DNA of 64,000 nucleotides, from positions 62,001-126,000 of the forward strand of contig JAKPOP010000008.1 in the NCBI GenBank assembly GCA_029547805.1, written 5' to 3'. A program made the translations under genes and the position numbers. Under the pieces are notes generated by a model. That model worked only from the letters and a program-made list of their open reading frames with translations, was not told where the DNA came from and did no database searches. Within the stretch, counting starts at the first letter, position 1. Each line of letters starts with the position of its first letter. Origin of the DNA: Deltaproteobacteria bacterium. Its GTDB lineage: Bacteria > Myxococcota_A > UBA9042 > DTJE01. Below, piece by piece: positions 23,560-31,832 of this stretch.

Positions 23560-25896
23560 ATGATTCGCCGATGGAGGATGGGACTGCACGGATGGCTGCT
23601 GCTGGGCATCGCCTGCGCCGGAGGGACGACCGGTCCGTCGGACCTCCGGGACGCCGCGGACGCGCCCTCCCTGGACCTGGGTTCCGAAGCGACCGCCGAC
23701 GTGCCTTTCGAGGTGGAATGGCCCGATCGGACCCCGCTCGTGAACCCCTTCATCGGGACGCAGGGCGACGGCAATGCCCTGCCGGGGCCCCTGGTGCCCC
23801 GGGGCATGGTGAAGGTCGGACCGGACACGGCCAGCGGCGTCGGCACCATCGAGTCCTACGAGTGGAACGACGACCGGATCGAGGGCTTCTCCCACACCCA
23901 CCTGGAGGGCCCCGGGGGCAGCAACAACGGCTACAGCCAGGTGCTCGTCACGGCCACCACCGGTCCGTTCTCTCCCGAGCCGACGGCCTGGGTCTCCCGG
24001 TATGCCCACGACCGGGAGGAGGCCCGCCTGGGCTACTACCGGGTGGACCTGCTGGACTTCGACGTCCAGGCGGAACTGACGGCGGGGCTGAAGTGCGCGG
24101 TGCACCGCTACCGCTTCGACAAGGCCGGTTCCGCCCGGGTGCTGGTGGACACGGCCCACAACCGGGGGGAGTCCCTGGAGGGCCGGGTGGTCCTGAAGGG
24201 ACCCGACGGGGCCGAGGGGACCGGCCGCTATCAGGTGAATCCCCTGATCGCCATCGGCCTGGCCGACACGAATCCGGGGACCGGGGAGATGACGGTCCAC
24301 TTCGCCATCCGGGCCTCCCGGCCCTACGACCCGGAGAACTCCGGGGTCTTTCCCATCGGGGCCGGGGCCCAGGGGGCCCGCCTGGAGTACCAGGTCGAGG
24401 CCGGGGAGGTGGTCGAGGTCCGGGTCGGGATCTCCTACCGGTCCGTGGAACAGGCCTGGGCCAACCTGGAGGAGGGGTGTTCCGGGACCTTCGAGGAGGT
24501 CCGGGAGGCCGCGGTCCGGGAGTGGAACCGACACCTGGGACGCATCGACGTGACGGGGGGCACCGAGGCGGAACGGCGGGTCTTCTACACGGCCCTCTAC
24601 CGGACCTGGTTCCAGCCGGCGGACATCACCGAGGGCGGGGCCTTCTTCAGCGGGTGGGATGGCGTGGGCCGGGAGGTGCCGGCGGACGGCTGGCGCTATC
24701 TCTCGGACGACTGGTGCGGCTGGGACACGGGCCGGGTCACCCACCCCCTCCATGCCCTGGTGGACCCCGCCTCTCGCAGCGACGTGGTGCGGTCCTTCCT
24801 CCAGTCGTACCGGGACGGCGGCTTCATGGCGAAGGCGACCTGGAATGCCCTGGGGGACTCCCGGTGCATGACCGGGAACTTCCAGTTCTGCGCCGTGGCC
24901 GACGCCTTCGTGAAGGGATTCCGGGAGGGGTACGACGCGGCGGAGGTCTTCGCGGCCCTGCGGAAGGGCTCCCTGGAGGACTCGGAGAACGCCCTGCAGG
25001 ACGGGCTCTGCGGCTACCTGGGGCAGGGGACCCCGCCGGACTACGTGGATCGAGGGTACGTCAGCATCGAGTGCGACTCCCTCCAGGGGGCCAGCATGAC
25101 CCTGGAACATGCCCAGAACGACGCCTGCGTGGCGCACTTCGCCCAGGCCGCGGGCTTCGACGCCGACGCCGCCTTCTTCCAGGAGCGGTCGGGCAACTGG
25201 CGCCACGTCTTCGATGCCTCGACGGGCTTCTTCCGACCCCGGCACCGGGACGGGCGGTGGCAGGACCCCTTCGACCCGACGGCCTACGACCAGGGCTTCA
25301 CCGAGGCCAGCGCCTGGATCTACCTGTGGTCGGTCCCCCACGACGTCTGCGGGCTGGTGGACATCCTCGGGGGGGCCCGGGCCTTCGAGGACCGCCTGGA
25401 TGCGTTCTTCGTCCAGGGCCTCTTCGACATCACCAACGAGCCGGACTACCACGCCCCGTACCTCTATGCCTACGTGGGACGGGCGGCGACGACCCAGCGG
25501 CTGGTCCGGGACCTGCTGGCGCGCCATTTCCCCGATGACCCGGGCGGGCTTCCAGGGAACGACGATGCCGGGGCCACGTCGGCCTGGGTGGTCTTCTCGA
25601 TGCTGGGCCTTTATCCGGTGATGCCCTCGGGGGAGGGCTACGTGATCGGGTCGCCGGTCTTTCCCCGGGCGGTGGTCCACCTGGATCCGGACAGGCCGGG
25701 GACCCGGGACCTGGTGATCGAGGCCTCCGGCACCGCTCCGGATCATCCCTACGTCCAGTCGGCCACGTGGAACGACGTGCCGCTGGACCGGCCGTTCCTG
25801 ACCTGGGAGCAGGTCCGCCTCGGCGGCGTGCTGCACCTGGAGATGGGCCCCGAGGCCTCGTCCTGGGGCAGCGCCCTCTGCCCCCCGGGGTCCTGA
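23560..25896 (+). CDS. GH92 alpha-mannosidase, lipoprotein
   Basis: A 778-residue enzyme of glycoside hydrolase family 92, calcium-dependent exo-alpha-mannosidases that act on N-glycan and yeast-mannan type chains. Family landmarks: VNPFIGTQGDGNALPGPLVP and GMVKVGPDT near the start, GFSHTHLEGPGG, and late in the chain GNDDAGATSAWVVFSMLG with YPVMPSGEGYVIGSP. The signal ends in a lipobox (LLLGIAC), so it is probably surface or periplasm anchored. ATG at 23560 has AAGGAG at good spacing and is preferred over an ATG 15 bases upstream. Catalytic acid/base assignment was not traced in detail. Mannan foraging or prey glycoprotein degradation is an inference. Confidence 0.95.
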   Translation: MIRRWRMGLHGWLLLGIACAGGTTGPSDLRDAADAPSLDLGSEATADVPFEVEWPDRTPLVNPFIGTQGDGNALPGPLVPRGMVKVGPDTASGVGTIESYEWNDDRIEGFSHTHLEGPGGSNNGYSQVLVTATTGPFSPEPTAWVSRYAHDREEARLGYYRVDLLDFDVQAELTAGLKCAVHRYRFDKAGSARVLVDTAHNRGESLEGRVVLKGPDGAEGTGRYQVNPLIAIGLADTNPGTGEMTVHFAIRASRPYDPENSGVFPIGAGAQGARLEYQVEAGEVVEVRVGISYRSVEQAWANLEEGCSGTFEEVREAAVREWNRHLGRIDVTGGTEAERRVFYTALYRTWFQPADITEGGAFFSGWDGVGREVPADGWRYLSDDWCGWDTGRVTHPLHALVDPASRSDVVRSFLQSYRDGGFMAKATWNALGDSRCMTGNFQFCAVADAFVKGFREGYDAAEVFAALRKGSLEDSENALQDGLCGYLGQGTPPDYVDRGYVSIECDSLQGASMTLEHAQNDACVAHFAQAAGFDADAAFFQERSGNWRHVFDASTGFFRPRHRDGRWQDPFDPTAYDQGFTEASAWIYLWSVPHDVCGLVDILGGARAFEDRLDAFFVQGLFDITNEPDYHAPYLYAYVGRAATTQRLVRDLLARHFPDDPGGLPGNDDAGATSAWVVFSMLGLYPVMPSGEGYVIGSPVFPRAVVHLDPDRPGTRDLVIEASGTAPDHPYVQSATWNDVPLDRPFLTWEQVRLGGVLHLEMGPEASSWGSALCPPGS

Positions 25897-25923
25897 TCCC
25901 GATCCAGAGGCCACCACGGCCGA

Positions 25924-27597
25924 TCAAGGGAGACAGTCGGGATCGACGCCGGTGCCGGGGGCCCGGCGGCCTCCCCAGGGGCGCAGCACGAGGCGGTGTT
26001 CGGCCACGTCGGGCCGGGTGGTCCAGACCAGCAGGTCCGGGTCCCCGGGGGCCCAGCGCCACTGGCCATCCGAGAGGTCGATCGTGAACTCCGGCGCCTC
26101 GGTGGAGTCGTCGTCCCGGAAGACCGAGAACCGGGGGATGAAGACCAGCGTGTCGGCCGTCGAGGACCCCTGGCGGAAGGCCAGGGTGAAGGTGTCCGTG
26201 TTGCGGACCTCCTCCCCCCCGTGATGCCGGTCCCGGTCTCCGCCCTCGTCGTAGGAACGGTCGAAGGACCACCGGACGTCGGTCCCCGCCACTCGGACCG
26301 GGAAGGGGCGGACCAGGGCCGCCGCAAGGCACCGGGGACGGACCGAGCTCCCGGAAGGACGCCCGAGGAGGGGGGTTCCCACGAAGGCCGAGGCCCCGGC
26401 GTCCTCGATGTCCACCGCCTGATGGAAGAGGCCCTGGATCGCCCCGGGTCGTCCCGGGGAGGTCCCGTACCCCACCAGGACCCGGGGGCCCTGGAGCCGT
26501 TCCTCGGCCAGTTCCCGGGTGGCCTCGAGGAAGGCGTCGAGCCGGCACTCGGACCGGCGCCAGGGTGACGAGTCGGGCCGCCGGAGGTCCGGCCGATCGG
26601 GGGCCACCGCTGCCAGGGCGATTCCCTCGAGGTCCGGCCTGTCCAACGATGGGCCCTCCGGGTCGGTCGGGGACTCCCCGTCGGGCAGGTTCAGGAAGAT
26701 CAGGGCGTCCCGGTCCACGTTCCGGATGGCCTGGGCGAAGCGCCGCTGGAAATCGGCGAGGACGGTCCCGCAGGGCTGCTCCGCCGGGCCCAGCCACCGC
26801 TGCCATCCGGAAGGGCAGGGGATGCCCCCGAGCGTCTCGAATCCCAGCAGGGCCGGATGGTTGTAGAAGACCTCGGCCAGTTTCTGCCAGGTGTCGATCA
26901 GGTGGTCCTGGAGGGAGAGGTCGTCGGGGGTCCACCGGGCTTCGGTGAAGTCGGTCCACCAGCGCCAGCGCCGGGCGGCCTGTCGGATCCCTCCCGGGTC
27001 CACGGCCCGGCAGTCGGCGGCCAGCATCTCCTCAGGGACCACGCCCGGGCGGTGGGTCCAGGCCGGGGCACCCACGCCGCCGAGGCACCGGGAGACCCGA
27101 TCCTGGTAGGGGACCAGGACCACCGCCATTCGGAACCGCCAGGCCTGATCCAGGAACCACCGGAGGTATTCCAGGTGGTCCCGGTTGAACCGCCGGGGTT
27201 CCGGCTCCAGGGCCTCCCAGGGGACCAGCAGCCGGATCCCGTTGAAGCCCCAGGCGTCCCATTGCTCGAAGGGCCCCAGGTCCCCGAAGGGGACGGGCCG
27301 GAAGGGCGGTTCGAGGTCCTCGGCGCCCACCTCCAGGCCCCGGAGGATGACCACCCGGTCCATCTCGTCGAGGACCTGGAAGGAGTCACCCGCCCGGGCC
27401 ACCCGGTAGCGAGGTGGCGGGGCCCATCGCGGCGGGGGCGGGGCCGGGGGAAACTCGACGAGGGGGACGACCTGGTCCGGGACCTGGACCTGCCGGAAGT
27501 GGTGCCGGGCGGCGACCAGGATCGCGCCGGCGATCAGGGTCCCCAGGACCACCCCCAGGACCCCTCCGATGACCAGCCGGCGCAGTGGTTGCCTCAT
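25924..27597 (-). CDS. GH5 endoglycoceramidase-like membrane protein lacking catalytic Glu residues
   Basis: A 557-residue protein with one N-terminal membrane helix (about residues 8-29) and a proline-rich linker, then a GH5-like barrel. The barrel shows the endoglycoceramidase-type start RGLEVGAEDLEPPFRPVPF, WGFNGIRLLVPWEALEP and VVLVPYQDRVSRCLGGVGAPAW. Where the acid/base motif NEP is expected the sequence reads FETLGGIP (about 253-260), and where the nucleophile motif GEFG is expected it reads LVGYGTS (about 374-380). Both catalytic Glu are thus absent, so it is probably a binding protein or inactive relative. ATG at 27597 is set by GGGGGG six bases upstream. It converges with the GH92 gene at 27 bases. 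Confidence 0.72.
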   Translation of the reverse strand: MRQPLRRLVIGGVLGVVLGTLIAGAILVAARHHFRQVQVPDQVVPLVEFPPAPPPPRWAPPPRYRVARAGDSFQVLDEMDRVVILRGLEVGAEDLEPPFRPVPFGDLGPFEQWDAWGFNGIRLLVPWEALEPEPRRFNRDHLEYLRWFLDQAWRFRMAVVLVPYQDRVSRCLGGVGAPAWTHRPGVVPEEMLAADCRAVDPGGIRQAARRWRWWTDFTEARWTPDDLSLQDHLIDTWQKLAEVFYNHPALLGFETLGGIPCPSGWQRWLGPAEQPCGTVLADFQRRFAQAIRNVDRDALIFLNLPDGESPTDPEGPSLDRPDLEGIALAAVAPDRPDLRRPDSSPWRRSECRLDAFLEATRELAEERLQGPRVLVGYGTSPGRPGAIQGLFHQAVDIEDAGASAFVGTPLLGRPSGSSVRPRCLAAALVRPFPVRVAGTDVRWSFDRSYDEGGDRDRHHGGEEVRNTDTFTLAFRQGSSTADTLVFIPRFSVFRDDDSTEAPEFTIDLSDGQWRWAPGDPDLLVWTTRPDVAEHRLVLRPWGGRRAPGTGVDPDCLP

Positions 27598-27669
27598 CCG
27601 CATCCCCCCAGGCATGGACAAGGGTAGCCGCCCCTTTCCGGGGAGACAACGGCCCCGTCAGGCCTGGCC

Positions 27670-28038
27670 TCAGTTCGCCTCTCGGTCCTCGACGGGGCCA
27701 TCCCGGCCGAAGACCGCCTCCCATCCCCGACGGTAGGCGTCGGTGGACCCCAGGAAGGTCCGGGAGGAAGGGGCCTCGTCGTCCGAGGGACCCCGGGGAG
27801 CCCGGGCATCGGGGTGGCGCAGCACGGTGCGCATCCGGGCCAGGATCGGGACCTGGGGCAAGGGTTCCAGGCGCACCATGTCCCCCAGCAGCGGTTGCCC
27901 GGGCTGCACGGGCTTCAGCACCGACGCGACAACCCCCTCGGGGGTCGGGCGCACCACCGTGACGTCCCGGGACTCGGGGTTGGCGTCGGCGATCACGACG
28001 AGGTCGCCGGGCTCCTCGATGTCCTCCTTGCGATCCAT
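27670..28038 (-). CDS. Small hypothetical protein
   Basis: A 122-residue soluble protein without signal peptide or membrane helix. The first 70 residues look like a compact beta-rich domain (DLVVIADANPESRDVTVVRPTPEG, then MVRLEPLPQVPILARMRTVL), followed by an Asp/Pro/Ser-rich linker and a C-terminal SSRTFLGSTDAYRRGWEAVFG segment. No family was recognised. The coding frame keeps the codon bias of its neighbours, which supports a real gene. The gap to the next minus-strand gene upstream is 94 bases. Confidence 0.6.
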   Translation of the reverse strand: MDRKEDIEEPGDLVVIADANPESRDVTVVRPTPEGVVASVLKPVQPGQPLLGDMVRLEPLPQVPILARMRTVLRHPDARAPRGPSDDEAPSSRTFLGSTDAYRRGWEAVFGRDGPVEDREAN

Positions 28039-28132
28039 GGACTCTCATCCGGCCGCACCTGGTCCCAGGATAAACACGGACGCGGGGAAATGCGAGGGGG
28101 ATGGTTGCGCCGGGGGGCCTCGGGGGCCGGGA

Positions 28133-28804
28133 TCACCAGAGGCCAGGCACCAGGCGGCGGACGTGTCGGCGATAGTCCTGGTACTCCGGATGCGCCGCCG
28201 CCAGGACCTGTTCCTCCACCAGGGCCCGATAGACCTGGATGGGGATCCACGCCACCAGGGCCGCCAGGGCCACGGGACCGAGGTGCAGCAGGGCCAGGGC
28301 GATGGCCGCCAGGATCTCGCCCAGGTAAAGGGGATGACGGACCACTCGGTATGGGCCCGAGGTGACCAGCCTCCGGGCCTCGGGGAAGATGCTGAAGTTC
28401 CGACCGAGCCAGGCCAGGGAGACCACCATCCAGCCGTGGGCCAGCAGGCTCACTGCGGCGGCGGTCCAGACCACCCATGTCTCTTGCCTGGGCGGCAGGT
28501 AGCCCAGTCCCAGGAGTCCAAAGGCCCCCAGGAAGGCCGCCACCCGGGGCACGACGCCGGGGGCCTTCCGGGCCGGGACCCGGCGCACCAGGAAGATCAC
28601 CGCGACCATGACGTAGAACAGGACGTCCACCAGCAGGGGGACCAGGGCGCCGACCATCCGGCTGCTCCAGTCCGGGTCGCCCAGGAGGGGGCGGACCCGC
28701 ACATGGACCATGCCGCCCGCCAGGAAACCGAACCATGCGAAGCCCAGCACCCGGGCCAGGAGGTCCCCGGCCCGAGACGTCGGGGAAAAAGAGGCGGCGG
28801 GCAT
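28133..28804 (-). CDS. Isoprenylcysteine-methyltransferase/NnrU-like membrane protein
   Basis: A 223-residue protein with about five membrane helices. The C-terminal half holds the ICMT/PEMT signature: SGPYRVVRHPLYLGEIL, and EEQVLAAAHPEYQDYRRHVRRLVPG. In this superfamily these segments bind S-adenosylmethionine and the lipid substrate. Bacterial members methylate isoprenoids or phospholipids, or are uncharacterised, so no substrate is assigned. ATG at 28804 follows CGGAG by 8 bases and removes a long unlikely N-terminal extension. It is divergent from the calpain-like gene. Confidence 0.82.
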   Translation of the reverse strand: MPAASFSPTSRAGDLLARVLGFAWFGFLAGGMVHVRVRPLLGDPDWSSRMVGALVPLLVDVLFYVMVAVIFLVRRVPARKAPGVVPRVAAFLGAFGLLGLGYLPPRQETWVVWTAAAVSLLAHGWMVVSLAWLGRNFSIFPEARRLVTSGPYRVVRHPLYLGEILAAIALALLHLGPVALAALVAWIPIQVYRALVEEQVLAAAHPEYQDYRRHVRRLVPGLW

Positions 28805-28958
28805 CCAGGACTCCGGGACATGGCCGACCCCTGGTGTAGCATGAAACTCGGAGCGATGGGACCGCCAGGTCTCGGGGACCGGCGGGATCCCGTCGGAGGG
28901 ATGGGCGGAATGGTTCTTGCTAGGTTCCCGTTCACAACCAGGGAACCAGGAGGGCTCG

Positions 28959-29885
28959 ATGGAGCGGATTCCCCAGGAGGCGCAGCGAGGCACCTCGTCC
29001 CGAAAACCGGCTCCCGGTCCGGTGCCGCCTTCTTCGAAGGCGCCGCGGTCCCCCCGGGGGGACTCCCTTCCCCGGCAACCGGCGGAGCCCGATGTCCTGA
29101 AGGACCAGAAGCCCGTGGGCCGGATCGAGGGGCGTGCCTTCGTGAAGGGTTCTGGGGACCTTCAGGACGTGGACCCGAACGACGTCGCCCAGGGCCAGCT
29201 GGGGGACTGCTACCTGCTGGCGGCCCTGGCGGCGGTGGCCAAGACGGACCCGGACGTGATCCGGAAGATGGTCCGGGACAACGGCAACGGAACCTGCACG
29301 GTGACCTTCCACCTGCCCCGGCTGGGGCTGTCCTTCCTGGGTCGGGAGGTCCGGCAGGTGGTCGTGACCCCCGATGTCCCGGTGCAGGGAGAAGGATCCT
29401 CCCAGCCCCGTTACGCTCAGGTCGGGGACCGGGAGGTCGAGGGAGAGGGGCCCTCCCGCAAGGAGGTGGCCGAACTCTGGGTGCTGCTGGTGGAAAAGGC
29501 CTGGGCCCAGGTGAAGGGGAGTTACGGCGCCATCGAGGGGGGACATCCGGGCCAGGCCATGGAGGCCATCACCGGCCAGGCATCGGACTCCTTCCGGACC
29601 GCTTCGAAAGGCGAGGCGGACCTGTTGAAGGACCTGGAGGCGGCCTCGAAGGCCGGCCATCCGGTGACCGCCTTCACACCCCCGGACTCCCAGGTCGAAC
29701 AGGACGAGACCTGGCAGAAACTGGCGAAGGACAAGGTGGTCCATGGGAACCACGCCTACACGGTGATGGGGGTCGAGGGGCGGGAGATCCGATTGCGGAA
29801 TCCCTGGGGCATGCGCCACCCGAAGCCATTGTCCGGGGCGGAATTCAAGACGTTGTTCCTGGAGGTCAGCATCAACCGGGCGTGA
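28959..29885 (+). CDS. Calpain-family (C2) cysteine protease
   Basis: A 308-residue protein with a disordered basic/Pro-rich N-terminus (about 1-45) and a calpain catalytic domain. The full triad is visible: Cys at about 84 in QGQLGDCYLLAALAAVA, His at about 265 in HGNHAYTVMGV, and Asn at about 281 in RLRNPWG. There is no calcium-binding C-terminal domain and no signal peptide, so it is cytosolic or exported by a non-Sec route. Calpains make limited cuts in regulatory proteins; bacterial ones are scattered and little studied. ATG at 28959 is set by AGGAGGG at 4-5 bases. A small lipoprotein gene starts 10 bases after the stop. Confidence 0.9.
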   Translation: MERIPQEAQRGTSSRKPAPGPVPPSSKAPRSPRGDSLPRQPAEPDVLKDQKPVGRIEGRAFVKGSGDLQDVDPNDVAQGQLGDCYLLAALAAVAKTDPDVIRKMVRDNGNGTCTVTFHLPRLGLSFLGREVRQVVVTPDVPVQGEGSSQPRYAQVGDREVEGEGPSRKEVAELWVLLVEKAWAQVKGSYGAIEGGHPGQAMEAITGQASDSFRTASKGEADLLKDLEAASKAGHPVTAFTPPDSQVEQDETWQKLAKDKVVHGNHAYTVMGVEGREIRLRNPWGMRHPKPLSGAEFKTLFLEVSINRA

Positions 29886-29895
29886 AGGAGGGGAC

Positions 29896-30273
29896 GTGAG
29901 GGTCATCGTGCTGGCGTTGCTGCTGGGGGCGTGCCAGGCGGGTCGGGCTGAGGGAGGCCCGACGAAGGAGGCGCCGATGGATGCGTGCAAGGGGGTCCGG
30001 ATCCGGGTGGGAACCGTGGCCGGGATCGGGGAGTACCGGGTTGGACTGGAGGGCCTGGCTCCCGGGGAGCCGGGGACCTTCAAGGCCCGGCTGGTCTTCG
30101 TGGACCCCCGGGCCGGGGAGGAGGCCCCACCGGCCTTCGAAGGGGAGGTGGGGGCCGGGGAGACCGTCCAGGTCGGAGGACGCCGCTTCCGGGTGACCGA
30201 AGTGCGGCGGGTCCCGTCGGCCTCGGACCTGCCGGGTTCCGACCCGAGTTTCGCCTGCATCGATCCCCTCTGA
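29896..30273 (+). CDS. Small lipoprotein downstream of the calpain-like gene
   Basis: A 125-residue protein starting with GTG (AAGGAGGGGAC upstream) and carrying a lipobox after a short signal: MRVIVLALLLGAC. The mature part has one Cys pair and a beta-sandwich-like pattern (YRVGLEGLAPGEPGTFKARLVFVDP, VGAGETVQVGGRRFRVTEV). No family was recognised. Its 10-base distance from the calpain-like gene suggests joint expression; whether it restrains or presents that protease is unknown. Confidence 0.75.
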   Translation: MRVIVLALLLGACQAGRAEGGPTKEAPMDACKGVRIRVGTVAGIGEYRVGLEGLAPGEPGTFKARLVFVDPRAGEEAPPAFEGEVGAGETVQVGGRRFRVTEVRRVPSASDLPGSDPSFACIDPL

Positions 30274-30301
30274 CCCGGCTCGCCGGCCATTCCCTGGGGT
30301 T

Positions 30302-30334
30302 TCGAGGCCCCATCCAGGGGTGTCGAGGCCCCAT
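30302..30334 (+). repeat. Two 12-base direct repeats 21 bases apart
   Basis: TCGAGGCCCCAT occurs at 30302-30313 and 30323-30334. The start-to-start distance of 21 bases is two helical turns, as expected for an activator or repressor bound on one DNA face. They lie about 35 bases upstream of a TAGACT -10 candidate (30368-30373) for the MFS gene. Confidence 0.6.
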
Positions 30335-30367
30335 GGGGTGCCCGAGGGCCCGGGCCCTGGAATCTGC

Positions 30368-30373
30368 TAGACT
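30368..30373 (+). promoter_or_regulatory. Candidate -10 element of the MFS carrier gene
   Basis: TAGACT in the context TGCTAGACTCGCGCC lies 61 bases upstream of the start. No good -35 is visible at 16-18 bases, which would fit an activator-dependent promoter using the direct repeats upstream. Confidence 0.4.
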
Positions 30374-30434
30374 CGCGCCGCAGTCTCCCGGGGCGGGCGG
30401 CTGCAACGGTCTTCTTCCTCGGGAGGAACCCGCG

Positions 30435-31832
30435 ATGGTGGATGCCTTGCGACAGTCCCTGCGGCACTCGGAGACGGCCCGCTGGACCGCGATGGGGATC
30501 GTCTCCTTCGGGATGTTCTGCGGCTACTACATGGCCGACGTGGCCTCGCCGCTGAAGCCCTTCCTGGAGCAGCAACTGGACTGGACCAGTTCCGAGTACG
30601 GCTTCTTCACGAGCGCCTACGCCTGGTTCAACGTCTTCCTGGGGATGCTGGTCATCGGGGGCATCCTCCTGGACCGCTTCGGGGCCCGCTTTGCCGGCAC
30701 CCTGGCCTCGGTGTTGATGCTGGGGGGCGCCCTGTTGAAGGGCTGGGCCATCGGGACCCATGCCCTGGACCAGGCGATGTGGTTCGGCGTGAAGGCCCAG
30801 GTGCTGGCCGCCTCCTTGGGCTTCGCCATCTTCGGCATGGGGCTGGAACTGCTGGGGATCACGGCGAGCAAGATCGTGGTCCGGTGGTTCAAGGACTACG
30901 AGGTGGCCCTGGCGATGGGGCTCCAGGTGGCCGTGGCCCGGCTCGGGACGGGCCTGGCCCTCGGGACGGGGGGCGTGATCGCGAAGTCCTTCTCCGTGGC
31001 GACTCCGATCCTGGTCGGCGCGGCACTGCTGGCCATCGGGCTGGCGGCCTTCGTGGTCTATTGCGCGATGGACCGGCGCCTGGACGCCTCGGAGCCCGGC
31101 GGAGGCGAGAAGGATCCCGAGGAGCAGTTCCGGCTGTCGGACATCGGGGCGATCCTGACGAACCGAGGCTTCTGGTACCTGGCGATCCTCTGTGCGCTGT
31201 TCTACTCGGCGGTCTTCCCCTTCCTGAAGTATGCACCGGACCTCATGGTGCAGAAGTTCGGCGTCCGGGAGGACCTCTCGGGGATCATCCCGTCGCTGCT
31301 CCCCTTCGGGACGATCCTCCTGACCCCGTTCTTCGGCAGCCTCTACGACCGGAAGGGACACGGGGCCACCATCATGCTGCTGGGGTCCGGCCTGATCACC
31401 CTGACCCACGTGATCTTCGCGATGCCCCTGCTGTCCCACTGGATCGTGGCGATGGGGGCGATGCTGACCCTGGGCGTGGGCTTCTCGCTGGTTCCCTCGG
31501 CCATGTGGCCGTCGGTGCCGAAGATCATCCCGGACCGGCAGCTGGGCACGGCCTACGCATTGATCTTCTTCATCCAGAACCTGGTGGCGATGATGGGAAT
31601 CCCCTACCTCGTGGGGTGGATTCTGGACCGGTTCGGGGTCATCGGCCGGGAGGTGATCACCGAGGTGGTCGACGGGGTCGCCCGGGAGGTCACCAAGGTG
31701 CAGTATGACTACACCTGGCCCATGATCGTCTTCGTCGCCTGCGGGGTGCTGGCCGTCGGAGCGGCCATGCTGTTGAAGGGCGAGGATCGCCGGAAGAACT
31801 ACGGCCTGGAACGGCCCTGCCACCAGCGATAG
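30435..31832 (+). CDS. MFS transporter, OFA (oxalate/formate antiporter)-like
   Basis: A 465-residue carrier with about twelve membrane helices. Early features are SFGMFCGYYMADVASPLKPF in helix one and GGILLDRFGARFAG after helix two, a version of the MFS loop motif G...DR.G.R; a second copy appears as GSLYDRKGHGA mid-chain. The overall pattern resembles the OFA family and related anion or organic-acid carriers. Substrate cannot be fixed; formate, lactate or sugar-phosphate-like anions are possible. ATG at 30435 follows GGGAGG. Its last 34 bases overlap the 3' end of the M6 protease gene on the opposite strand. Confidence 0.85.
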   Translation: MVDALRQSLRHSETARWTAMGIVSFGMFCGYYMADVASPLKPFLEQQLDWTSSEYGFFTSAYAWFNVFLGMLVIGGILLDRFGARFAGTLASVLMLGGALLKGWAIGTHALDQAMWFGVKAQVLAASLGFAIFGMGLELLGITASKIVVRWFKDYEVALAMGLQVAVARLGTGLALGTGGVIAKSFSVATPILVGAALLAIGLAAFVVYCAMDRRLDASEPGGGEKDPEEQFRLSDIGAILTNRGFWYLAILCALFYSAVFPFLKYAPDLMVQKFGVREDLSGIIPSLLPFGTILLTPFFGSLYDRKGHGATIMLLGSGLITLTHVIFAMPLLSHWIVAMGAMLTLGVGFSLVPSAMWPSVPKIIPDRQLGTAYALIFFIQNLVAMMGIPYLVGWILDRFGVIGREVITEVVDGVAREVTKVQYDYTWPMIVFVACGVLAVGAAMLLKGEDRRKNYGLERPCHQR

